Source of the DNA: Candidatus Krumholzibacteriota bacterium
GTDB lineage: Bacteria; Krumholzibacteriota; Krumholzibacteriia; Krumholzibacteriales; Krumholzibacteriaceae
Direction of reading: 5' to 3'
DNA: 12,679 bases
NCBI GenBank assembly: GCA_030672805.1
Contig: DAOVFR010000039.1
Coordinates: 1 to 12,679 of the forward strand
Part shown: positions 1 to 7,464 of the stretch, one piece after another
Position numbering within the stretch: the stretch's first letter is position 1
Layout of the letters: the number at the start of each line of letters is the position of its first letter
Notes under the pieces: generated by a model
The model's input: the letters and a program-made list of their open reading frames with translations, nothing else
Databases searched by the model: none
What the model was told of the DNA's origin: nothing
Translations under genes and position numbers: made by a program

Positions 1-462
1 ATATTCATCCTGCAGGCCACCCTCGTATCGCACATCTCGATCGGGGGGGCCGCTCCCGACCTGGTAACGATTCTGCTCGTCGTGCTGATCATCGAGAGGG
101 GACCCGTCTTTGCCATCATCATCGGGTTTCTGCTCGGCTTCATGCAGGATCTGGGGAACGCGAGCTTTCTGGGGATGAACGCCCTGGCCAAGTCGATCAT
201 CGCGTACGGTGTATCCCGCGTCGGGGGGGACTACCTTCCCGAAAGCGTTCTCTTCAAAGGACTCCTGATTCTGGCCGCGTGCCTGGTGAATGACATCATC
301 GTCCTGAACATCACATCGGCATTCTCCTTTGCCGATGTGCTCGTCTCGTTTTTCAGGTATTCGATACTGTCCGCCGTCTATTCGGCAGGCGTCGGCATGT
401 TGATTATCGAGTTCTTAAAGGTTCTATCGAACAGGATGGTGCACAGGGGTGCCAGGTATTGA
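1..462 (+). CDS. mreD: Rod shape-determining protein MreD (5' end missing)
   Basis: The reading frame is open from the first base of the window to a TGA at 460-462, giving 153 residues. MreD proteins are usually about 160 residues, so probably only the first few codons are lost. The protein is almost entirely hydrophobic, with several membrane helices. It has the family-typical stretch GFLLGFMQDL (from about base 124), followed by a small-residue and asparagine-rich segment and a basic C-terminus. MreD is an inner-membrane partner of MreC and MreB in the elongasome that directs lateral-wall peptidoglycan synthesis. A GTG at 82 could look like a start, but it lies inside the first conserved helices and the frame continues upstream. 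The 3' end overlaps mrdA by 14 bases, which fits translational coupling. mreB and mreC are expected just upstream, outside the window. Assignment rests on hydropathy, the conserved stretch and gene order. Confidence 0.9.
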   Translation: MFILQATLVSHISIGGAAPDLVTILLVVLIIERGPVFAIIIGFLLGFMQDLGNASFLGMNALAKSIIAYGVSRVGGDYLPESVLFKGLLILAACLVNDIIVLNITSAFSFADVLVSFFRYSILSAVYSAGVGMLIIEFLKVLSNRMVHRGARY

Positions 463-2281
463 ACCGCGTGACGACTCGGTACTGAAAGCACGAAGATCTT
501 CGCTGCTGTTTCTGCTGCTCGGAATCCTCGTCCTGTTCGCCTTGAGACTGTTTCACCTGCAGGTCATCCGGCACGAATACTACGAGAAACTTGCTCTTTC
601 GAACCGTATTCAGAGGGAGCGGATCATGGCTCCCCGCGGATTCATCCGCGACCGCGAAGGTGCGAAGCTCGTGGTCAACGTGCCGGTGTATCAGATTGAC
701 ATCCTTCCCGCGAAGGTCAGGATGTTCGTGGAACGGCTGGAACTTGCCTGTGATTGGCTTGGAATAGACGTTGAAAGGCTGAAAACCAATCTCGACGCAT
801 GGGTGGAGCGGTACCCCGACGGGAGGGAGATGACCGTCGTGCAGGCGGCCGACAAGCGGCAGATATCGATCCTCAGGGAGAACTGCGAACTCTTCCCGTT
901 CTTCAAGCTCGTGATGAAGCATCGCCGTCATTACCCGGAGGGTTCACTGGCGGCGCACGTGCTCGGCTACGTCGGAGAGGTCACTGACGAGGATATCAGG
1001 CGTTCCGGAAAACTCAACCCGGGCGACCAGATCGGCAGGAGCGGCGTCGAGTTTGCCTACAACGAATACCTCGTTGGTTCGGACGGTGTCAAGGTTGTAG
1101 AGATAAATGTTGATGGCGTGCGGGTGGGTGAGGTGGACGTGATTCTCGAGGAACGCACGGCCGTGGAGTTCCTCGGATCCCGCCCGTCCGAGCCGGGGAA
1201 CGACGTGTACCTTACGATCGATCTCGGCCTCCAGCGTTCCGTCGAACGGATCTTCGCGTGGAACAAGGGAAGCGTCATCGTCATGAATCCCGCAAACGGT
1301 GAGATTCTTGCCGCCGTGAGCCGTCCCGTCTACGATCCGAACATCTTTCTGTACGGAATGAGCGAGGAACAATGGAAGGAACTTGACGAGGATCCGGACA
1401 AGCTGCTGTTCAACAGGATCGTCCAGGCGACCTATCCTCCCGGTTCGGTATTCAAGATCGTCACGGCCTATGCCGCGCTGTCGAACGGTGTTATTACGAC
1501 CGGCACGAGGCTCAAGCCCTGTTCCGGATCGTACAGGTTCGGCAACAGGCGCTTCGGGTGCTGGAAGCCCGCGGGTCACGGAGCGCTGGCCTGTAGAGGA
1601 GCGATCGAGCAGTCCTGCGATGTATTTTTCTACCAGCTTGGAGAGATGCTGACCGCCGACATGTTTGCGTCGGCGGGCGGGCTGTTCGGGCTGGGCGCCA
1701 AGACGGGCATCGATCTTCCGAGCGAGGCATCGGGGATCCTCCCTGACAATGATTACTACAATCGCCGTTTCGGGAAGGGTAAATGGACAAAGGGGCTGCT
1801 GCTTAACTACTCGATCGGGCAGGGGGAGATCCTTACGACGCCGATCCAGATCTGCGCGATGACGATGGTGTTCGCGAACTGCGGAAAGAAGGTGACGCCC
1901 CACCTGGTGAGGAAGATCCTGAGCCCGGAGGGAAGGGTTCTCTACACAGGCGATGTCAGGGTGGATGTGGTCCGGCGGCTCGATCGGAAGATCCTCGAGT
2001 TCATCGGGACGGCGATGGAGGATGTCGTCTCCGGGGATACCGGTACGGGAAGGGCCGCGGGGCTGCCCGGATTGCGGATAGCGGGCAAGACGGGGACCGT
2101 CCAGAATCCTCACGGGGAGGACCATGCCCTGTTCGTGGCCTTCGCACCCGTGGATGATCCGGAGGTCGTCCTTGCCATCGTCATGGAAAATGCAGGACAC
2201 GGCGGTGCGATGGCCGCGCCGGTCGCTCGCAAGATCCTCTCCGCGTACTTTTTCCCGGTGGCCGGGGCACGGCCGGAATAA
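449..2281 (+). CDS. mrdA: Penicillin-binding protein 2 (peptidoglycan D,D-transpeptidase)
   Basis: This 610-residue class B PBP cross-links peptidoglycan stem peptides during cell elongation, working with RodA in the periplasm. A single N-terminal membrane anchor (about residues 18-36) is followed by the PBP dimerisation/pedestal domain (about 55-235) and the transpeptidase domain (about 250-600). The three catalytic motifs are visible: SVFK with nucleophile Ser333 in YPPGSVFK, SCD at 389-391 (the SxN-type motif), and KTG at 547-549. Their spacing closely matches what I recall for E. coli PBP2 (Ser330 and a KTG near 544). The segment before SCD (CxG, FGCWKPAGHG) is typical of the PBP2 subgroup and separates it from division PBP3/FtsI. 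The start is GTG, chosen because the frame begins there and the membrane anchor follows at the usual distance. It overlaps mreD by 14 bases. The TAA stop is 13 bases before rodA. Confidence 0.96.
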   Translation: MPGIEPRDDSVLKARRSSLLFLLLGILVLFALRLFHLQVIRHEYYEKLALSNRIQRERIMAPRGFIRDREGAKLVVNVPVYQIDILPAKVRMFVERLELACDWLGIDVERLKTNLDAWVERYPDGREMTVVQAADKRQISILRENCELFPFFKLVMKHRRHYPEGSLAAHVLGYVGEVTDEDIRRSGKLNPGDQIGRSGVEFAYNEYLVGSDGVKVVEINVDGVRVGEVDVILEERTAVEFLGSRPSEPGNDVYLTIDLGLQRSVERIFAWNKGSVIVMNPANGEILAAVSRPVYDPNIFLYGMSEEQWKELDEDPDKLLFNRIVQATYPPGSVFKIVTAYAALSNGVITTGTRLKPCSGSYRFGNRRFGCWKPAGHGALACRGAIEQSCDVFFYQLGEMLTADMFASAGGLFGLGAKTGIDLPSEASGILPDNDYYNRRFGKGKWTKGLLLNYSIGQGEILTTPIQICAMTMVFANCGKKVTPHLVRKILSPEGRVLYTGDVRVDVVRRLDRKILEFIGTAMEDVVSGDTGTGRAAGLPGLRIAGKTGTVQNPHGEDHALFVAFAPVDDPEVVLAIVMENAGHGGAMAAPVARKILSAYFFPVAGARPE

Positions 2282-2283
2282 CA

Positions 2284-2288
2284 GGAGG
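2284..2288 (+). promoter_or_regulatory. Ribosome binding site of rodA
   Basis: GGAGG lies six bases before a GTG at 2295. The open frame extends much further upstream (to 2124), but that part overlaps mrdA in another frame and encodes a non-membrane, low-complexity translation. This site therefore fixes the rodA start at 2295. Confidence 0.85.
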
Positions 2289-2294
2289 TACTGC

Positions 2295-3563
2295 GTGGCG
2301 GAACGGTTCGTTCATGACTTTGACTGGCTTATTCTCGTACCGGCGCTTCTCCTGATAGGATTCGGCCTCCTGACACTCTATTCGGTCGGGCACGTTCCCG
2401 ATGGGATAAGAGAGACGATCCAGCCGGAAGAGAGCCGCTATTTCGAAAAGCAGCTCGTCAGGTGCGGCATCGGCCTTGTTGTCCTGGCGATCGCCGTCGT
2501 CATCCCGTTCGGTTACTTCGAATGGACTGCCTTGGCTACGTACATTGTGTGCCTGGTCTTTCTGCTCGCCACGTTTCTCCTCGAGCCGTCGAGGGGCGCG
2601 AGCAGGTGGATCTCGATCGGGGGGCTCAGGTTTCAGCCGAGCGAATTCATGAAGATCGGCGTGATATTCCTCCTTGCGAAGTTCCTCTCGGCAAAGAGGA
2701 ACGATCCTAACAACCTGCGGGTGCTGGCGGTTTCGTTCGCCATTGTCTGTGTTCCGTTCCTTCTTATCGTTAAACAGCCGGATCTTGGAACGTCGCTCGT
2801 GTTCCCGGCGCTGCTCATTGCAATGCTGTACTGGCGCGGACTGAACGAGGGGATCCTGATACTCATCATAACACCCGTGATCAGCGCTTTCCTGACCGTG
2901 TACAGCCAGTGGACCCTGGAAAAGGATTCATACCCGTTCCTGCTCCTCGTCTTTTTCCTGCTGATCCTGGTCATCGCATACAGGAGAAGGCGCAACATAT
3001 TCCAGAGCATCGTGCTGGTTGGAATGAACCTGGCTGTTATGCTGATCGTACCGAACCTGTGGAATCGTCTTCAGGTATACCAGCAGAAACGGATCCTTGC
3101 CTTCCTGCATCCCGAGTCGGATATCCTCGGCGCCGGATGGCAGGTGTATCAGTCGAAGGTTGCAATCGGTTCGGGCGGTTTCCTGGGAAAGCAGTTTCTT
3201 CACGGGACCCAGAAACTTCTCGCGTTCCTTCCGGAACGGCATTCCGATTTCGTCTATTCGGTGATATCCGAGGAACTCGGCTATCTGGGCGCGGTCGGTA
3301 TTCTCGTTCTGTTCGCGATCATCATCATCAGGGCGCTGTACCTTGCGACAAAGATGAAAAACAGGTTTGCATCGATGGCCACTCTTGGAATATGCGCCTA
3401 TTTTGCCTTCCATGTGATCGTCAATACCGGAATGACGGTCGGGCTGGCGCCCGTAACCGGTCTGCCGCTCCCGTTCATGAGCTACGGCGGGAGCTCGATG
3501 ATCGTAAGCTGCTTCCTGATCGGGCTGCTGCTGAACTTCAGTATACGTTTCCACGAGTATTGA
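2295..3563 (+). CDS. rodA: Rod shape-determining protein RodA (SEDS peptidoglycan glycosyltransferase)
   Basis: RodA polymerises lipid II into glycan strands in the inner membrane and pairs with PBP2, encoded immediately upstream. The 422-residue product has about ten hydrophobic helices and the SEDS signatures in order. These are RWISIGGLRFQPSEFMK (104-120), KQPDLGTS (160-167), ERHSDFVYSVISEE with Asp318, the conserved acidic residue of this motif implicated in catalysis, and the C-terminal LPFMSYGGSSM. It is longer than E. coli RodA (370 residues). The extra length includes the loop around residues 33-52 and a segment with the basic run YRRRRN near 229-233 between central helices. The start is GTG at 2295, supported by a strong GGAGG. 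The RodA rather than FtsW assignment rests mainly on linkage to mreD and mrdA. Confidence 0.95.
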   Translation: MAERFVHDFDWLILVPALLLIGFGLLTLYSVGHVPDGIRETIQPEESRYFEKQLVRCGIGLVVLAIAVVIPFGYFEWTALATYIVCLVFLLATFLLEPSRGASRWISIGGLRFQPSEFMKIGVIFLLAKFLSAKRNDPNNLRVLAVSFAIVCVPFLLIVKQPDLGTSLVFPALLIAMLYWRGLNEGILILIITPVISAFLTVYSQWTLEKDSYPFLLLVFFLLILVIAYRRRRNIFQSIVLVGMNLAVMLIVPNLWNRLQVYQQKRILAFLHPESDILGAGWQVYQSKVAIGSGGFLGKQFLHGTQKLLAFLPERHSDFVYSVISEELGYLGAVGILVLFAIIIIRALYLATKMKNRFASMATLGICAYFAFHVIVNTGMTVGLAPVTGLPLPFMSYGGSSMIVSCFLIGLLLNFSIRFHEY

Positions 3564-3569
3564 TCCCGG

Positions 3570-3598
3570 TTGACCGGAGCATGCTGAACGGTTACATT
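3570..3598 (+). promoter_or_regulatory. Possible sigma70-type promoter before lgt
   Basis: TTGACC (3570-3575) and TACATT (3593-3598) are separated by 17 bases, with 5/6 and 4/6 matches to the consensus hexamers. The site sits in the 55-base gap between rodA and lgt. It would start transcription only about 10-15 bases before the lgt start, close to its ribosome binding site. A chance match is possible. Confidence 0.3.
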
Positions 3599-3618
3599 GT
3601 CCACGTTGGGAGAATACA

Positions 3619-4401
3619 ATGCACCCCGTATTGATCGAGATCGGCAGATTCAGGATATATTCCTACGGGTTCATGCTCGCGGTCAGTTTTTTCGCGGGGA
3701 TATGGCTCGCCGGTAGACGGGCGGAAAGACATGGTATCAACAGGGAGACAATCTACGACCTGAGCATCATCCTGATCATCGCCGCGGTCGTCGGTTCGAG
3801 GATGCTGTACATTCTTACACACAGGGACCACTATCACGGTATCATCGATGTTGTCGCACTGTGGCAGGGTGGGGCGACGTACTACGGCGGAATGGTGCTT
3901 GCCATCGCGGGCGCCGTTGTTTTCCTTCGCAGGAAGGGCGTCTCGTTTTTCCCTATCGCCGATGTATGCGCTCCGTCGGTCGCCCTGGGAGTGTTTCTCA
4001 CCAGGATCGGTTGTTTCTTGAGCGGGTGCTGTTTCGGCAAGCCCACCCAGTGCCCTCTCGGCATGGTTTTCCCCGGCGGATCGCCTGCCGGCTACACGAT
4101 GCCGCATATGCATATTCATCCGACACAGCTCTACTCTTCGTTGTACGGCATTATCATATTCGCGTTGCTTCTGTTTGTCGAAAGACGGGTGAGGCATTCA
4201 GGTTCGACCTTTGGATTCCTCTGCATCTTTTACGGCGTCGCACGGTTCACCGTCGATTTCTTCAGGTACTACGAGAACTCGGCGATGGTCGGGGACCTTA
4301 TGAATGTCAACCAGATCCTCAGTCTCGGGCTGATCGTCACCGGGATACTGATCCTGGTGTTGAGAAGGGGACGGAACCTGCCGGCTGCGTTCTGCGCGTA
4401 A
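3619..4401 (+). CDS. lgt: Prolipoprotein diacylglyceryl transferase
   Basis: Lgt moves the diacylglyceryl group of phosphatidylglycerol to the lipobox cysteine of prolipoproteins, the first step of lipoprotein maturation at the inner membrane. The 260-residue protein has about seven membrane helices and the family landmarks in order. These are YSYGFMLAV near residue 14, LWQGGATYYGG (81-91), TRIGCFLSGCCFGKPT (128-143), HPTQLYSSLYG (167-177) and RFTVDFFRYYE (209-219). Position for position against E. coli Lgt, the essential His of the HGG motif appears to be Tyr (YYGG), and the Asn of RxGN is Cys132. This Cys-rich RxGCFLxGCC form is, as I recall, common outside the enterobacteria, so I read it as a functional lineage variant. 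The ATG is preceded by GGGAGA with five-base spacing. It lies 55 bases after rodA. Confidence 0.96.
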   Translation: MHPVLIEIGRFRIYSYGFMLAVSFFAGIWLAGRRAERHGINRETIYDLSIILIIAAVVGSRMLYILTHRDHYHGIIDVVALWQGGATYYGGMVLAIAGAVVFLRRKGVSFFPIADVCAPSVALGVFLTRIGCFLSGCCFGKPTQCPLGMVFPGGSPAGYTMPHMHIHPTQLYSSLYGIIIFALLLFVERRVRHSGSTFGFLCIFYGVARFTVDFFRYYENSAMVGDLMNVNQILSLGLIVTGILILVLRRGRNLPAAFCA

Positions 4402-4466
4402 AGCGCGGGCCGTGGGGATGCAGATCGGTTCGATTGATCCGTTTTACATGGTGTGGGGTGGAAGAC

Positions 4467-5318
4467 GTGGCGGGGTTCGTTTCGTTTCTTCTCGATTGTC
4501 TCTTTCCCGGCCGCTGTGTCAACTGCGGGACGTGGCTGGGCGCCGCTGACAGGTCGGCGCGGGCGGCGCTTCCCCGCGGATGGCCCCGCGAAACGGCGGC
4601 ATTCTTCCAGGCCGAGTTCAGTATACAGGTTGCGGGGTGTTTCGATGTGCCGGCACGGGTCCTGTGCCGCGACTGCTGGTGTTCCCTCGAGTACTGCTCT
4701 CCGGCCGGAGTGATGGATGACGGAGTAAAGGCGACCGGTAACCGTTCCACCGGCGGCCTCATAGCGGGGCACGGCGATGGCGCCGCCTGCACCGGGACCG
4801 TGACGCTCGTCGCTCCGTTCATCACGAACGACGTTCTCCTCGGGGTTATCCGTTTTCTCAAGTTCGATGATGGAAGGGCCGCGGTGCCGCCGCTGGCGTG
4901 GTGGATGGCGCATGCATATGAACGGTACGGGCACGGCCGGTATCCGGGCTCTCGCAACGGCACGGTCGTTGTTCCTGTTCCCCTCCATCCATCCCGGCAG
5001 CGAAGGAGGGGATACAACCAGGCTGATCTGCTCGGCAGGTCCGTCGCGGGGCTGCTTGGATTCGAATTCACCCCGCTTGTTCTTGTAAGAACGCGCCCAA
5101 CCAGGCAACAGGCGAAACTCGATCCGTGCGAGAGGATGCATAACGTCAGGGGCGCCTTTTACCTTGTGAATCCTGCAGGCATCGAGGGTCGCGACGTCGT
5201 GCTTGTCGACGATCTCGTAACGACCGGTGAGACGGTGCGCTCATGTATAGACGCACTGGAGACGGGATCGCCGCTATCGGTCTCGGTCCTCTCCGCCGGC
5301 AGGGCGTCACAAGTGTAA
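4467..5318 (+). CDS. comF: ComF-family phosphoribosyltransferase-like protein
   Basis: The 283-residue product combines an N-terminal zinc-ribbon-like region with a type I phosphoribosyltransferase fold. It begins with the typical leader LLDCLFPGRCVNCG, whose first Cys pair is C17/C20. A second group follows at C67, C70, C72 and C77. The family stretch VVVPVPLHPSRQRRRGYNQ lies at 167-185 and the PRPP-binding motif VVLVDDLVTTGET at 244-256. ComF proteins act in the cytoplasm. In naturally competent bacteria they are needed for DNA uptake or processing of incoming single-stranded DNA, but the family is also widespread in bacteria without known competence. The spacing between the two Cys groups is longer than I expect for the family. 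The start is uncertain: GTG at 4467 is preferred, with a weak GGTGG upstream, and an in-frame GTG at 4458 is possible. The gene lies 65 bases after lgt and 159 before fba. Confidence 0.88.
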   Translation: MAGFVSFLLDCLFPGRCVNCGTWLGAADRSARAALPRGWPRETAAFFQAEFSIQVAGCFDVPARVLCRDCWCSLEYCSPAGVMDDGVKATGNRSTGGLIAGHGDGAACTGTVTLVAPFITNDVLLGVIRFLKFDDGRAAVPPLAWWMAHAYERYGHGRYPGSRNGTVVVPVPLHPSRQRRRGYNQADLLGRSVAGLLGFEFTPLVLVRTRPTRQQAKLDPCERMHNVRGAFYLVNPAGIEGRDVVLVDDLVTTGETVRSCIDALETGSPLSVSVLSAGRASQV

Positions 5319-5423
5319 CGTATTGTGGTAAAGGCAGATACGCACCGATCGTGCCTGATGTCGATGGCCCGGTAATGCTTGACAATGTTTCTTGTATTAT
5401 GCAAACATGGCCCTGTCCAATTG

Positions 5424-5452
5424 CCGGTGACGGCCTGTCCGAGCCGGACCGG
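5424..5452 (+). promoter_or_regulatory. Imperfect hairpin in the fba leader
   Basis: CCGGT (5424-5428) can pair with ACCGG (5448-5452), and inside it CGGC (5431-5434) can pair with GCCG (5443-5446), leaving an eight-base loop. It ends 13 bases before the fba ribosome binding site and has no following T run, so it is not an intrinsic terminator. It could influence mRNA processing or translation, or be incidental in GC-rich DNA. Confidence 0.25.
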
Positions 5453-5465
5453 AACTTCACATTGC

Positions 5466-5471
5466 AGGAGG
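5466..5471 (+). promoter_or_regulatory. Ribosome binding site of fba
   Basis: AGGAGG lies six bases before GTG at 5478. The open frame extends upstream to 5379, but that extension has no family similarity and no ribosome binding site, so this site decides the start. Confidence 0.85.
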
Positions 5472-5477
5472 AGAATT

Positions 5478-6398
5478 GTGTTAACGACTAACAAGAAACT
5501 GCTTGATGCGGCAAAGACGGGCGGATACGCGGTCGGAGCATTCAATATAAACAACATGGAGTTTATCCAGGGTATCACGGGAGCCGCCGAGGAGCTCGGG
5601 AGCCCGGTGATCTGTGCCGTTTCCGAAGGTGCGATAGCGTACGCGGGTTTCGAGTACATCGTCGCGATGGTCAGCGTAGCGGCCGGGGAAAGATCGATTC
5701 CGATTTCCCTGCACCTTGATCATGGCAGGGATCCCGGTGTCATCGAGCAGTGCATTCGGGGCGGGTTCACATCGGTCATGATTGATGGTTCCAACCTATC
5801 GTTCGAGGAGAATGTGGAGGTGACCCGCCGTGTCGTCGATATGGCGGAACCGGAAGGAGTATCGGTCGAGGGTGAACTCGGCAAGCTCGCCGGTGTCGAG
5901 GATAACGTTTCCGTCGAGGAGGCGGAAGCGAAGTTCACCGATCCCGCCGAGGCGGAGGAATTCGTCGAGAAAACCGGGGTCGATGCCCTGGCAATCGCCG
6001 TCGGCACATCACACGGAGCATACAAGTTCAAGGGCGAACCGATGCTTGCATTCGACCGCTTGAGCGCGATTGCTTCACGCGTTTCCATCCCGCTGGTCCT
6101 GCATGGAGCGTCGGGGGTGAACCAGGAACACGTGAAGCTGGCCAACGATCATGGGGCTGCGTTGAAGGGGACGAAGGGTGTGCCCGACGAGGCGATCATC
6201 GAGGCTGTCCGGCGCGGTATCTGCAAGGTCAATATCGATACCGATATGAGGATCGCCCTGACCGCTTTTATCAGGGAAGCGCTTGCCGGTCAGCCCGACG
6301 TCATCGATCCGCGGAAGTATCTCGGCCACGGCAGGGATGCGGTCTCGCTTGTAGTGAAGAACAAGATCAAGTTGTTCGGAAGTGAAGGAAAGGCCTGA
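5478..6398 (+). CDS. fba: Class II fructose-bisphosphate aldolase
   Basis: This zinc-dependent aldolase interconverts fructose-1,6-bisphosphate with dihydroxyacetone phosphate and glyceraldehyde-3-phosphate in the cytoplasm. Counted from the GTG at 5478, the 306-residue protein starts with TNKKLLDAAKTGGYAVGAFNINN, broken here only by position (residues 4-26). Its metal and catalytic residues are present: Asp81 and His82 in HLDHGRD, Glu133 in EGELG, His179 in GTSHGAY, His209 in LHGASG, and the phosphate-binding VNIDTD at 251-256. A segment of about 25 residues between LHGASG and VPDEAI resembles the longer aldolase subtype rather than the short GatY/KbaY form. The related tagatose-bisphosphate aldolase activity cannot be excluded from sequence. 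The following gap, pgk and tpiA genes make the glycolytic role very likely. It lies 159 bases after comF and 39 before gap. Confidence 0.95.
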   Translation: MLTTNKKLLDAAKTGGYAVGAFNINNMEFIQGITGAAEELGSPVICAVSEGAIAYAGFEYIVAMVSVAAGERSIPISLHLDHGRDPGVIEQCIRGGFTSVMIDGSNLSFEENVEVTRRVVDMAEPEGVSVEGELGKLAGVEDNVSVEEAEAKFTDPAEAEEFVEKTGVDALAIAVGTSHGAYKFKGEPMLAFDRLSAIASRVSIPLVLHGASGVNQEHVKLANDHGAALKGTKGVPDEAIIEAVRRGICKVNIDTDMRIALTAFIREALAGQPDVIDPRKYLGHGRDAVSLVVKNKIKLFGSEGKA

Positions 6399-6437
6399 TC
6401 CGGTAACAGGCAGCCATGCTTCGGAAGGAGGAACGAA

Positions 6438-7439
6438 ATGCCTATCAAGGTAGGGATAAACGGGTTCGGACGAATAGGGCGGTTGGTGCTCCGTCATGCG
6501 TACAGAGACAGGCGATTCAAGTTCGTCGCGGTTAACGATCTGACCGACGCCCCGACGCTTGCCCACCTGCTCAAGTACGATTCCGTTCACGGGAAGTTCC
6601 CGTCAAAGGTATCGGCCACCCCGGGGGGCTCCATAAGGGTCGGCGGAAGCACGATCAAGGTCCTCTCGGAAAGGGACCCGGCCTCGCTTCCGTGGGAGAA
6701 ACTCGGTGTTGACGTTGTCATCGAATCTACCGGCCTGTTCAGGAAACGGGCTGACGCGTCCAGGCATCTTGATGCCGGTGCGAGGAAAGTCATAATCTCG
6801 GCGCCGTCCCCCGATCCGGATATCATGATCGTGATGGGGGTGAACCACGGACTCTACAGGAAGAATAAGCACCATGTCATATCCACCGCTTCCTGCACCA
6901 CGAACTGCCTTGCGCCCGTGGTCAAGGTGCTGCACGACAGATTCGGCATCGCGAATGGTCTCATGACGACCATTCACTCGTACACGAACGATCAGTGCAT
7001 TCTGGATTGTCCCCATTCGGACCTCCGGCGTGCACGCGCGTGCGCACTGTCAATGATTCCGACAACGACCGGTGCCGCGAAGGCCGTCGGTGTGGTGATA
7101 CCCGTGCTCAAGGGCAAGCTGAACGGGATCGCCGTGCGTGTTCCGACGGCCAACTGCTCGCTCGTCGACCTCGTTCTCACACTCAAGAAGAGTACAACGG
7201 TCGAGTCGGTCAACGAGGCAATACGGAAGGCTTCCAAAACAACGATGAAGGGTATTATAGAGTATTGCGATGAGCCTATCGTCTCGGTCGATATCCTGGG
7301 GAACCCGTATTCATCGATATTCGACAGCCTTGCGACGATGATGATCACTCCCCGCGTCTTCAAGATCCTCGCCTGGTACGATAACGAATTCGGCTATGCC
7401 GGTAGGATGGTCGACATGATGCAGATGCTGTTCAAATGA
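6438..7439 (+). CDS. gap: Glyceraldehyde-3-phosphate dehydrogenase, type I (NAD-dependent)
   Basis: GAPDH oxidises and phosphorylates glyceraldehyde-3-phosphate to 1,3-bisphosphoglycerate, reducing NAD+. The 333-residue length is standard. Visible features are the Rossmann motif GINGFGRIGRL (6-16), the NAD-ribose Asp34 in VNDLTD, the active-site block STASCTTNCLAP with nucleophile Cys153, the catalytic His180 in TIHSYTNDQ, the phosphate-binding TGAAKAV and Arg234 in VRVPT, and WYDNEFGY near the C-terminus. The Pro at 192 fits NAD rather than NADP use. Extra cysteines occur near the active site (Cys187, Cys191, Cys202, Cys240), at positions that in many homologues carry other residues, for example DQCILDCPH. 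The ATG has an AAGGAGG ribosome binding site. It lies 39 bases after fba and 25 before pgk. Confidence 0.97.
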   Translation: MPIKVGINGFGRIGRLVLRHAYRDRRFKFVAVNDLTDAPTLAHLLKYDSVHGKFPSKVSATPGGSIRVGGSTIKVLSERDPASLPWEKLGVDVVIESTGLFRKRADASRHLDAGARKVIISAPSPDPDIMIVMGVNHGLYRKNKHHVISTASCTTNCLAPVVKVLHDRFGIANGLMTTIHSYTNDQCILDCPHSDLRRARACALSMIPTTTGAAKAVGVVIPVLKGKLNGIAVRVPTANCSLVDLVLTLKKSTTVESVNEAIRKASKTTMKGIIEYCDEPIVSVDILGNPYSSIFDSLATMMITPRVFKILAWYDNEFGYAGRMVDMMQMLFK

Positions 7440-7464
7440 TAAACGGTAACAGGAGGAGGATATC

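Noticed and set aside
944..2200. Long antisense open frame (418 codons) inside mrdA
   Set aside because: It lies wholly opposite a well-supported PBP2 gene, has no recognisable domain and is rich in Arg/Pro/His, as expected from the reverse of GC-rich codons.
2124..2294. Upstream extension of the rodA frame
   Set aside because: It overlaps the end of mrdA in another frame and lacks a ribosome binding site; GGAGG before GTG 2295 gives the natural start.
4269..5141. Antisense open frames over lgt and comF
   Set aside because: The opposite strand carries lgt and comF with intact family motifs; the antisense translations are low-complexity and Arg/Pro-rich.
5379..5400. TTGACA followed by TATTAT before fba
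   Set aside because: The hexamers are individually good, but the spacer is only 10 bases, too short for a sigma70 promoter, and no -10 lies at 16-18 bases.
6393..6411. GCCTG/CAGGC hairpin at the fba stop codon
   Set aside because: It has a five-base stem with a nine-base loop and no T run; it is too weak for a terminator and sits within a tight gene junction.
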